Positions 43,096 to 52,808 of a DNA stretch of 64,000 nucleotides are shown in pieces. Every line of letters begins with the position of its first letter. Position 1 is the first letter of the stretch. The stretch covers positions 455,218,141 to 455,282,140 of the forward strand of contig JASDDO010000016.1 in the NCBI GenBank assembly GCA_030015575.1, given 5' to 3'. The position numbers and the translations under genes are program-made. Origin of the DNA: Agapanthus africanus (lineage: Eukaryota > Streptophyta > Magnoliopsida > Asparagales > Amaryllidaceae). Below the pieces are notes generated by a model. It was given only the letters and a program-made list of their open reading frames with translations, did no database searches and was not told where the DNA came from.

Positions 43096-44019
43096 CTAAG
43101 AGGCAAGTTGGGCCGTAAGCCGTAAGACGACGTTTGTCAAGTCATCAATTTTTGAGTAGAGCTTGGCCATCTCCTTGTCTTTGCTTCTGAGCTGTTTTCG
43201 GAGCTCTTGGAGAAGTTGCTGCTCTGCGTTCTTGAGACGGAAAATTGGCTCATCTTCGCTTTCCGAGCCCGACTCCTCATGGACCGAAGGGTCTTTCTGC
43301 CTATCATCCTCATCGAGAGGGTTTTCATCACCCAGCAGAGGCGGCTGTTCTTGGGAAACGACAACCACATTCAAGCCAGATTGGATTTGAGATGTGGTGG
43401 CCCCGTCTTTGCTCTTGCTGCGCATGCCCACCATGTAGACAGTGTGGACCACATATCCAGCCATTTCCTCATCTTTGGCAGGGTAACCCTGTTCTTCGAA
43501 CCTCATGAGGTTCATCCTAGCAGGAGCCCTAGCCCTTTTGTTGGCTCTATATCTGAGCCTCTTCTGCCTCAGCTTCTCAATTTTAAGGGATTGGCGGGCA
43601 TCCATTTCCTGGGAAGCCACTGTGCGTCGATTAGCGGGGAGCTTAGAGAAGACACCCGATCGAGCAGTTGTCAGGGGCATCGTCGAAGCTTGCTCGAGAC
43701 GCCTTGTTGCTTTGTTGGTGTTGATGGCCTTGCCCCCAGCTGGGGCCAAGGAGAGCCGTTCAAGCACCGACTTACGTTTGAGTTGGAGCGCCTTCGAGAC
43801 TACCACATTTGGCCTCTTGTCTTTCGAGACCGGTTTGTCGGTTACCGGAACTTGAGGTGCAGGGATAGCATTAGCCGACACGAACATAATAGAGCCAAAT
43901 GGTAGCGGCGGCTCCTCCCATTGTCGCCCGAGACTGGCCTGAAGGACCGTCCTAGAGTCTATCTTCATCGTGTAGGAGACGGGAGCCGTGCTGAGAGCTG
44001 GGTTCATCTTTGGAGACAT
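43096..44019 (-). CDS. Element J N-terminal ORF
   Basis: 307 residues upstream of gag, starting MSPKMNPALSTAPVSYTMKI. It holds a weaker version of the element A motif (SVLERL, GVFSKL), a basic middle (QKRLRYRANKRARAP), the phrase AGYVVHTVYMVGMRSKS shared with A's and H's gag start (VHTVYMA), and a C-terminal coiled coil with heptad leucines. No enzyme domain is seen. It ends shortly before the capsid region. Confidence 0.75.
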   Translation of the reverse strand: MSPKMNPALSTAPVSYTMKIDSRTVLQASLGRQWEEPPLPFGSIMFVSANAIPAPQVPVTDKPVSKDKRPNVVVSKALQLKRKSVLERLSLAPAGGKAINTNKATRRLEQASTMPLTTARSGVFSKLPANRRTVASQEMDARQSLKIEKLRQKRLRYRANKRARAPARMNLMRFEEQGYPAKDEEMAGYVVHTVYMVGMRSKSKDGATTSQIQSGLNVVVVSQEQPPLLGDENPLDEDDRQKDPSVHEESGSESEDEPIFRLKNAEQQLLQELRKQLRSKDKEMAKLYSKIDDLTNVVLRLTAQLAS

Positions 44020-44138
44020 TATTGAAAAGTGATTGCTTGAAAACCTGCATGAAAGAGCATTATTTTAGTATAAATATAGATATGTATATTGATTGAGTTC
44101 GCATGAACGTTTAACCCGAAATATGGGAGGAGAGATAA

Positions 44139-44156
44139 GTCCCACCGGGGGTGCCA
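44139..44156 (-). other. Element J primer binding site
   Basis: Minus strand TGGCACCCCCGGTGGGAC, five bases from the LTR, one base different from element A's site over its length. Confidence 0.8.
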
Positions 44157-44161
44157 GAATC

Positions 44162-45099
44162 TGTAGGGTGTTTTTCGTCACCCCATTAAGATGGGAATAC
44201 GCGCGCGCTTGTCAGGCGCATTACAGATTTCCCCTGCCTAGGGTAGGCCGGGGTTTAATGATGGTGGGGATCCGAATCTCCGGCAGCCGCGGACTAAGCT
44301 GCCGTTAATTACCCCTCGTCTTTGGAGCGAGAGAACCTCCGATTGACGGGTTAAACTGGTCATGCGAACTCAATGTGCAGTGTTGTGTTTTGAAGGGGTT
44401 TTGGATATATCGGAGGCCCCGCAGAGTTTTTACGGGGGTCCCGCTACCGGGATAGCTGGCTGGGGGTCAAGGGGGCTAGCAGCCCCCTTACGGGGTGTGG
44501 GGCGCGGGGCAGCGCCCCGTTAGAAATTTTTTTCTAACAGGGACAGTGTCGTGGAGTATGTGTGTGTGTACATATGTATACATATGTATATATATATGTA
44601 TATATATAAAAAAAAAGGGGAAAATGCATCCAAAGGATGCATGGGGCCAGCGCCAGCGCTTTGAGCGCAAGAGCGCTAGCGCACCACGTGTCAGCATGTG
44701 GGCGCTCGGGCGCTAGCGCACTGAGCGCTAGCGCACTGAACGCTAGCGTGCCACGTGTCAGCACGTGGGCGCTAGGGCGCTAGCGCACTGAGCGCTAGCG
44801 CGCCACGTGCTGCTCTAGCGCTCTGAGCGCAAGAGCGCTAGCGCGCCACGTGTCAGCACGTGGGGGCTCGGGCGCTAGCGCTCTGAGCGCAAGAGCGCTA
44901 GCGCGCCACGTGTTAGCATGCGGGCACTCGGGCGCTAGCGCTTTGGGCGCTAGCGTGCCACGTGTCAGCACGTGGGCGCTCGAGCGCTAGCGCTCTGGGC
45001 GCAAGAGCGATAGCGCACCACGTGTCAGCACGTGGGCGCTCGAGCAGCAAAAGGGACTTGGTCCCTACAATGGGAGTTGTACTCCCAGAAAGGAGCACT

Positions 45100-45164
<65 letters not shown>

Positions 45165-45850
45165 GAGTTAAACTCCTAAGATGTTTTGAAGCTGATGAAG
45201 GGCTTCTCCCCTTGAGCCCTAGTTCTTCTCCAATGTGGGGTTTCTGGAGACGGGTCTCCTTCTTCTTCCTTTGTTGGTCGGATCTTGAAGATCAAGAAAT
45301 ATGAGATTCTAAAAATCTCTCTTTTCTGAGATCTGATGGCAGATCTGAGTTTCCCTTTGTGGGTTTTGTGGTGAAAAACTATTTAGTTTTGGAAAAGGAA
45401 GAGTAAAACTCTTGATTTAATTAAAAAAAGAGGAAGGTTTAGAACCTTGAGGAAGGAGAAGATCACAGATCTAGATTTTTCTTTGGAGAGAGAAAAAGTT
45501 GTTGGGATATTTTCATTATCCTTGCTTTTATAGGCTATACACTTTACATATAGTCCCTTAGGCTTTACAAAAATGGCATTTTAGCCATCCCATGGCTCAT
45601 GTGCCATTTCTTTTTGCACATAAGCCACGGGCTTACAAAACTTTGGCTTTATGCCCATTTCGCATACATTCATGCATAAAAAATTACATAAAAACCTATT
45701 TATTACATGATCTATATTTTGGCATGGAGGAGGCTGGCCGCGGGCTCGACTTGGGCATGGGCCCGCTTGACTTGGGCTTGGGCCCATCTGGCTTGTGGGT
45801 TGACCTTGAAATTGACTCGGTCAACCGGTGTGCTAATTTTTACCCCAACA
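44162..45850 (-). repeat. Element J right (5') LTR (1689 bp)
   Basis: TGTAGGGTGTTTTTCG ... ACCCCAACA, followed by the TATGT duplicate. Includes a TATA-rich block near 44570-44612, the G-box array and a TA microsatellite (45103-45161). Confidence 0.94.
44646..45045 (-). promoter_or_regulatory. G-box dyad and CGCTAGCG array, right LTR of J
   Basis: About seven copies of the CCACGTGTCAGCACGTGG-type dyad (near 44682, 44751, 44803 partial, 44848, 44907, 44957 and 45018). It lies upstream, on the sense strand, of the TATATATATA run at 44574-44610. As the 5' LTR, this would drive J's transcript. Two more copies than in the left LTR. Confidence 0.6.
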
Positions 45851-47472
45851 TATGTGAACAAGTATGGTAATATATGACAAGTAGATAAGCATGACAACAT
45901 AGCATGAGCATGGCAAACAAAAGTAACATGGCCGTGTAGTATAAGTATAGTGAACATGCAGTAAATGTAAGTGTCTTAATATGTCTCTACTTGGGTACAC
46001 TAATTTAACGTAAGTTCAAGGGTGAATGTCAACCAATCTCCAGAGTGTTCTCGAACCCAACATGCTGTAATCCAGGGGTAAGGAACCACGAGCCCGAATC
46101 AAGTGTTAGTAACGGGACTTCAACCTAGTGTTGAAATATTCCAAACTCAACAGGCTGTAATCCAGGAGCAAGGAAACACGGGCCCTCATGATAGCTTGCC
46201 TATGTTAGTAGGCATGAATTCATGATCTAGTGGGACTCCTGAGATTTCATTGGATTCACGCATGAACTACCCCGACAACCTGAGTATGCTAAGTTACAGT
46301 TAAAAATTACCGGCCTTACTCGAATCCATGAATACATCAGTTTGCAAGATAGAGATCATGTATATATCAAGTATTCATGTCAAGTATTCTTGTAGTCATG
46401 TCAAGTTGTATTCATGGTTTGAGTCAAGTCAAGTAATGTATTCAGGTTTGATATATGTGTTTGTCACGCCCCGCTTCCCGGTGTACGGCGAAGGGGATGC
46501 GACTGGCCGCTACGTATTTACTCTGAAGTAAACACGCTAAGCGTAACTAAGCAATATAAAAGAAATACACAAGAGACAAAAGATATAACTGAACATTAAC
46601 TTTATTTATTAACATTCTTTTGTACAATGCATGGAAAAGTAAATACATCTGAATGAGATCAATGCCTAAACAATGGAATAACAGAAATGGAAAGTACTGA
46701 AATGAAATGTGTACAAGTGTAACTACAGCTCAGGATCTTCAATAAACTGGTCTAAGTTTTCAGCGCTGGGCTCGATCTCCGGAAGGTCCGAATCACCTGA
46801 CGACATTCAAAAAATAAGAAAGAGAATGTCCCCAGCGGACAAATCGCTCGGTAAGTCCCAAAGATAAGGGAGAAATGGAATAGACAGAGAGAGAAAGAGT
46901 GTGTAACTTTTAAAGTTATATTATATGGTTAACGCAGTTGTTTGTAGTTTGGTACAGAAGAATGACAGTGTATACGAGAGGAGTCTCAATATGCCAGAGA
47001 GTAGAGGCAAATGGAAGTACAAGGCTCCGTTAGAAAGCCCAGAACAACGGCATGGTATTCAGGTTAGGTGTCTTAAATCTTACAGTCTCGTGCCACTTCT
47101 AACACCTTCCGTACCAATCTACCCCTTAAACCCCGCGAAGTATCGTTTGAATTATTTGTATTGTATTGCAACTTGTATTGCCTTGTAATATAGATTGTAT
47201 AATTGAATGACTAGCTGAAACCATGATATCCATATATGGATGTAACTGGAGAATCATGGATGTGACTGGAGAATCATGTAAATGGAAGTATATCCATAGT
47301 TCGGTTCAGTCAATACATATTGAATATATTGAATATATTCAATTCATGGATTCATGTTGAATTGTAATATTATAGATTGTACTTGAATCATATTCAAGTC
47401 AGATTATTTATAATGAGACTCAGTCTGAGTCAGAACAATTAGAAAAGGAATTGAAGTCCTGATTGTTTTGAT

Positions 47473-47543
47473 GTTATCGGTAACCGCTGCACATGGGCGG
47501 CATGATTTGTGTATTTTTCAAAGACGATTACCGTGTTGATAAC
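47473..47543 (-). other. Three-way-junction segment (copy 3)
   Basis: GTTATCGGTAA pairs with TTACC..GATAAC. The first hairpin uses CCGC..GCGG instead of CTGC..GCAG. Confidence 0.5.
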
Positions 47544-49167
47544 ACTGTTTGTTAAGTTGTCTACCTTAAAATAGGCAAGCACCCACTTCTCCGGCTCCCT
47601 GAGGCTCAAGAGATTGGTCCCACTTAAACCGATATTTACTAGGGTCCTTATTATAATTTATAAAACTTGAGGGGGTTTTATGTAAAAATAATTTTGTATA
47701 ATTTACAAAATACACCTCAAATATTTAATTACCGTCTTTAGAGTTTTCATAGCTGTATATTTTATATTTGTGATATTTCTAGTGAATAAACCTATTTTTC
47801 ATAATACATGGTATTTAATTGTAAAGTGTTGGACTTGTATGGAATTTCATGGTATTTTCATGTAAAGTGATTCTTTTGATTTAGAAAATTTAGAATATTT
47901 ATAATATATCAAAAATAGATATTTTGATGATACATATATATATATATATATTTATAAAAATAATTTTAATTTATTATTTTCTAGAAATCTCATTTTCTTA
48001 AGATATTTGTATTTTAAATCTTTCGAGACCGAATGCTCCTTGCGGAGGCATGCATCTTCCACTACTAAGCCCGAGGATGTGCGATAATCTGCACCATACC
48101 GAACGGGTTCCCCAAAATGGGTTGTAGCGGCGTTTTGCAAAGTTTTGTGTAAAATACATAATCTTATAGAAAATGGTTTTAATAGTAAATGGTATTTATA
48201 TGTAAAGTTTCGTTTTCCCGTATTCTATGTTCCCGAAAGGTATTGTGCTATGTTGCATTTGAGTGTTGTGAGGAGGTAGGTCATTACCTCGTGATCTAGT
48301 TAAAGGTATAGCAAGATTAATGATGTTTTAAAGTCGAAACTAAACTACATGGTATTTTACTGAAAAAGAGCGGTAAAAGTTACAAAATAAAATATTTTGC
48401 TATGAAACTTATTCAACATGTTTTTTTAATGATTAATAGTCAAGATGTAAGAGTTCAACATGGTTGTGTTAAGCGAAATTGAACTTTATAAAGAAAACCG
48501 AATCGGAAGTCGGATTTGACCCCGCTTCCGTCGGGTTTTATTAAAAGAAGTTTTAAGAATAGAGAATAGAAGAGGGAGGAGGGACTTACGTGTTTAAAAT
48601 CAAGGGAAGAGGTAGAGGAAGACATAGGATTTGCCGGTGTGTCGTTTCGTCACCGGAAGCTCCTAGAGTCGTCGTCGGAAGATCGCTGGAGTTTTGCCCT
48701 TCGCTAACTCCACTTGTACACAAATTTCTAGAGGAATTTCTTGAGAGTTTGGACAGAATTGTGAGTGAGGAGTGTGTGTCTAGGGATGGTATTTATAAAG
48801 TAAAGCTAGGGTTAGGGTAGGTGAAAGGTTGTATTGAAAATTGTATTAAAAATGTATTAAAAATGGAGTAAATAGGGTTTTAAAGGGGCTCTGTTACTAT
48901 GCAGGATATTTAAAGTATACAGGAGTGATGGGGAGCTCAAGAGACACAAGTTTCATGTTGGGAGAATCGGAGTCGGCGCGGAATCGGCCGGCGCCGCCGG
49001 CCCGATCCGACCGAGTCGGGTCGGGGCTCGCCGCCAGTGGTCAGCCGTCGGTTTGTCTACTCCCTGGGCTATTTTGTTTTATATGTGTAGTGGGGTTTTT
49101 AAGAGTTATGCACGTGTAGGCTCTTGGACTTTTAAAAATTTAAAATAAAACAATATTAAAAATAATG

Positions 49168-49238
49168 TGGGTGATGGGACTTGAACTCTGGTGCTTTGTA
49201 ACAGCAGTACAAGGTCTTACCAATGAGTTACAAGTTCC
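49168..49238 (-). other. tRNA-like segment in the Tekay-type LTR (copy 4)
   Basis: TAACTCATTGG (A box) and AGTTCAAGTCC (B box) on the minus strand, 116 bp inside the LTR edge. Confidence 0.62.
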
Positions 49239-49571
49239 TTCTTGCTATTAAATAACAAAACAAATTTATAACTTGTGCTCAGGCAAAAGTACCACTTTAT
49301 GTATTTTTGAAAAAATTGTACAGAAAGTTGTACATAAAGTTTAGGCTTGTTACAGTGTTTGAATTCAGGTATTCAGGTTCATGTTCAAATATGCATGCTA
49401 GACTTTGGGTTCATGTTTAATTGGATTCTGACTTGAGTTTGGATTCAAGTTCATGATCAAGTATTCATGTTTTGTTTTAGATTCAGGTTTGAGTTTGGAT
49501 TTAGACATGAGTTAGACTCAGACTTGAGTCAGACACTTTAAACTGATTTAGATCTTGAATTAGGTTCAGGA

Positions 49572-49640
49572 GTTATCGGTAACTGCTGCACATGAACGGC
49601 AGGATTTGTGTCTTTTTCCAAGACAATTACCATTGATAAC
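49572..49640 (-). other. Three-way-junction segment (copy 4)
   Basis: All stems of copy 1 are present, with complete outer arms (GTTATCGGTAA; TTACC..GATAAC). Confidence 0.55.
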
Positions 49641-51235
49641 ACCGTTAAGTTTTCTAGCTTAAATAGGTAAGCACTCACTTTCTCCGGCTCCCTGAGGCTC
49701 AAGAGAATTGATCCCGCTTAAACCTATATTTACTAAAGTCCTTAAATATTTATATATATAACTCGAGGGGGTTTTATGAAAAATATTTTTAATATGGTTT
49801 CAAAATAAGCTCGAGAAGTTATTTATATTATTTAGGGTTTTCATGAATGTGAATTTTAAAGATTTGAGGTATTTTAGTGATAAATACTTAGCTTGAATAG
49901 TTTATGGTATTTTATTGTAAAACTTGTCTTGTATTGATATCTTGATGGTATTTTGGTGAAACTTGAAATTCTTCCATCTTAAAAAAATATGAGTTTATTA
50001 TATTTTGAAAATATATGGATTTGTAATATTTTTTTTAATTAAAAAAATTAAATTTTATTAATTTAGAAAATGCGTTTTTCTTAAAAACCGTATTTAAAAC
50101 CTTTCGAAATTGAATACTCCGTGAGGAGGTCTGCATCTCGCTCTACTAGTCCAAGGATGTGCGATAATCCGCACAATCCAATAGCGGGTCCCCTAAAAAG
50201 GGTTGTAGAAGCATATTTGCAAAGGGTTTTGAAATACAATTCAAAAGAAACCCGGTTTTTATAGTAAATGGTATTTTCTTGTAATATTTTCTTGAAACAT
50301 AAATCTACATGAAAGAGTTATCGTGCTATGGAAATATGTGTGTATGTGAGGGGTAGGTCATTATCCCATGAAGTCTTCTAAAGGTATAATTAACAAAAAT
50401 ACTAAAATATATGATATGTGAAGTTCAGCGTAAATGTTAAGTTAAAACTATTTTGCATGATATTCTTAATTAAAAATCGGTTCTAAGCATTGGTTATATG
50501 ATTACAAATATAGTTTTAGAATATGGATGAAAAATATGTAAGGAAAAGTTAACTTTTTAAGGTCTAGAAAAAGATGTCGGTATTAACTTCACTTCCGACA
50601 TATGTTTTGAAAAGAGATTTTCAAAGAGGAAGAAGAGAGATTGGGAGGGACTTACCGTTTGATTTTTATAAGAAGAGAAAGAAGAAGATGGGGAAAGCTT
50701 TGAGATGCCGCGGGAGCTCCGGAATCAGCTTCGATCTTCGCTGGAAGTTGCTTGTTTGCTGACTCCACTTTACTCCACTTGCATCTAGGAACTTTTGAGA
50801 GAATTTTGGCTAGAATTTTCAGAATGAGGATGGGCTAGGGCAAGGGGTAGTATTTATAGTGTGGAATTAGGGTTTTGAAATTAAAAGAGTGAATTAAAAT
50901 GCATTAAAAAGAGGATAAATGGGGAATTGAGGGGTCTCTATTTGATTGCAGATCAATCAAACAGTGCAGGGGAGTTAGGGGTAGGCCAAGAGTCGAGTGT
51001 GCAAAACCCAAAGACATTTGGCTACGGGGGGCTCGTCGGTGCCGGCCAATATAGGGTTTCTGTCGGTCGATTTGGTGAGGGGGGCCGGTGGATTAGTGCC
51101 ACATGTTCACGCCAGTATTTACAACATTGTGCACATGTTTGTTTTCTCTGTCTTTTCATTTTTATGTGTATTGCACGTGTAAACTTTTGGGCTTCCAAAA
51201 GTTTTAAAGAAAAATCAGAAAAAAATATAATGTGT

Positions 51236-51307
51236 CTGATGGGGCTCGAACACAGGGGCTACGTCATAGCAATGCAAGGGCTTTACTAGTGGGCTTCAAG
51301 TGCTTCT
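51236..51307 (-). other. tRNA-like segment in the Tekay-type LTR (copy 5)
   Basis: B-box-like TGTTCGAGCCC is retained; the A-box region has changed (GAAGCCCACTAG). 105 bp inside the LTR edge at 51412. Confidence 0.5.
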
Positions 51308-51493
51308 TGCTGTTCTTAAATAAGATATACTTATAACTTGTGCTCAGGCTTGTAAACTCCTTTCTGTACATTAAGAAGAAAAATTTTATACAGAAAATTC
51401 AGAGTTGTTACACTGAAAGAGGACCGAACTGCATTAAAAATGTAATGATACCACCCTCAATTACAGAGGCGCCTTAAGTGAATCGGCACTACA

Positions 51494-51569
51494 GGAGCTT
51501 GAGAACTCCGTAATTAAGTGTGCTCGAGCCAGGGAAGTTTTGGGATGGGTGACCTTCTGGGAAGTGCTC
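51494..51569 (+). other. 5S rRNA-like segment, left LTR of Cassandra D
   Basis: AACTCCGTAATTAAGTGTGC and GGATGGGTGACCTTCTGG correspond to the 5S A- and C-box regions, more diverged than in the 14-15 kb cluster. Confidence 0.82.
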
Positions 51570-51925
51570 CGTGGTTAGGTCCGGTTCGCCCCGAAGGACA
51601 AAATCGTGCGGATTTGGTCAGAGAGGACAATACTCTCTGGATTGGGGGTGGGGCGTGACAGAATGGTATCAGAGCTGGTCCCTCAATAGTAGGTCTGTGG
51701 TTCGAAGACGAACCATTCTTCAAAGATGGGGAGGATGTCGGGACCTGGTTCTTGCTCACGGAATAAAGTACCTCACGGAACAAAGTGTCACGCCAAGTGT
51801 CATGGCAAGGGGGCGGGGGCTACCTCTTGAATCCGTGGGGGCCACCTCTTGAGTCTATGGGACCCACTGAGAACAATGGAGACTCTTCGGAATACATTCC
51901 GAAAGAGGACAGATCTGTACTATAA

Positions 51926-52808
51926 ATGGAATGATACAACTCTTCAATATAGAGGCGCATTTTAAGTGAACCGACACTACAGGAGCTTGAGAACTCCGTA
52001 GTTAAGCGTGCTCGAGCCAGGGAAGTTCTGGGATGGGTGACCTCCTGAGGAGTGGCCCCTGGTCGGGTCCGGTTCGCCCCGTAGGACAAAACCGTGCGGC
52101 TTCGGTCAGAGCAGACAATACTCTCTGTATTGGGGGTGGGGCGTGACACCATGCAAAACCCAGACGTCAGTGCGTCATAATATCAAAACATTAGTAATAA
52201 CCAGGATGTAACGAGATAGGTAAACATAAATATAAATAAATAATATAGATATAAACAGTGAGGTATGTGTATGTAAGTGATGTGTAATCTAAAACCGTGC
52301 TTCTAGGTTATCTATTATAAAAGTCTTTGAAACCAATTAATGTAATACTCATCGTAACCCAACATGGAATGATACCACTGTTCAATACAGAGGCACTTTT
52401 TATGTGAACTGCCACCACATGAGCTTGAGAACTCCATAGTTAAGCGTGCTCGAGCCAGGGAAGTTCTGGGATTGGTGACCTCCTGGGAAGTGGCCCCTGG
52501 TCGGGTCCGGTTCGTCTCGAAGGAAAAAACCGTGTGGCTTCGGTCAGAGCAGACAATACTCTCTGTATTGGGGGTGGGGCGTGACATTATGCAAAACCCA
52601 GACGTCAGTGCGTCATAATATCAAAATATTAGTAATAACCAGGATATAACGAGATAGGTAAACATGAATATAAATAAATAATATAGATATAAACAGTGAG
52701 GTATGTGTATGTAAGTGATGTGTGATGTGCAATCTAAAACTGTACTTCTTGGTTATCTATTTTAAAAGTTTTTGAAATCAATTAATGTAATCCTCATCGT
52801 AACCCAAC
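51926..52808. repeat. ~440-bp tandem duplication of Cassandra LTR end plus flanking LTR F
   Basis: Units 51926-52363 and 52364-52808. Each holds the last ~220 bp of the Cassandra LTR, including the 5S-like part (second copy at 52411-52494), followed by ~215 bp of LTR F. It was therefore duplicated after Cassandra had inserted. The units differ at a modest number of sites. Confidence 0.9.
51981..52056 (+). other. 5S rRNA-like segment, right LTR of Cassandra D
   Basis: AACTCCGTAGTTAAGCGTGC and GGATGGGTGACCTCCTGAGG match the plant 5S promoter blocks. Confidence 0.85.

Larger units (their letters stand above)
37173..45850 (-). mobile_element. Element J: gag-only Tat-like LTR element with a repeat-filled 3' half
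   Basis: LTRs at 37173-38770 and 44162-45850; duplication TATGT at 37168-37172 and 45851-45855. Minus-strand order: primer site (44139-44156), N-terminal ORF, gag capsid, gag finger region, then ~3 kb of tandem repeats and hairpins where pol would stand, polypurine tract, 3' LTR. No protease, RT or integrase is visible. It therefore resembles a non-autonomous (LARD-like) derivative of the Tat group that kept gag. LTRs differ by about 3% in the first 310 bp. Confidence 0.93.
46462..49354 (-). mobile_element. Solo LTR S2, Tekay-type (2893 bp)
   Basis: TGTCACGCCCCGCTTCCC ... CTTGTTACA with the perfect duplication GTGTT at 46457-46461 and 49355-49359. There is no interior, so it is a solo LTR. 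C's left LTR has the empty site near 22790. Same family as B, C and G but a different subgroup; the GC-rich stretch at about 48960-49045 is longest here. Its plus-strand small frames are not genes. Confidence 0.94.
21852..51412 (-). mobile_element. Element C: Tekay-like gag-only element opened by three later insertions
   Basis: Left (3') LTR 21852-24842 (its first ~200 bp lie beyond element B), interior 24843-26357 with gag only, right (5') LTR from 26358 to 51412 interrupted by K, J and S2. It was inserted in the LTR of Cassandra D: 51413 onward is Cassandra sequence. By eye the LTR pair differs by about 4-5% in the stretch compared (22980-23170 against 49530-49720). That is more than the LTR pairs of the elements inside it, so it is older, perhaps one to a few million years under usual plant rates. 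The interior lacks any recognisable protease, RT or integrase. Confidence 0.9.
26358..51412 (-). repeat. Element C right (5') LTR in four pieces
   Basis: The pieces lie at 26358-26825, 37089-37172, 45851-46461 and 49355-51412 and are collinear with the uninterrupted left LTR. Between them lie K, J and S2, each with its own 5-bp target duplication. The first ~200 bp (26358-26562) have no partner in the window, because the left LTR's start lies beyond element B. Confidence 0.92.
51413..52148 (+). mobile_element. Cassandra TRIM D, opened by element C
   Basis: Left LTR part 51413-51660 (its start lies beyond element C), interior 51661-51735 with primer site 51664-51675 (TGGTATCAGAGC) and purine tract AGATGGGGAGGA, right LTR 51736-52148 (413 bp). 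5S-like segments are at 51494-51569 and 51981-52056. The right end runs into LTR F at CCATGCAAAACCC, a phrase uninterrupted in element E near 59932. Confidence 0.92.
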
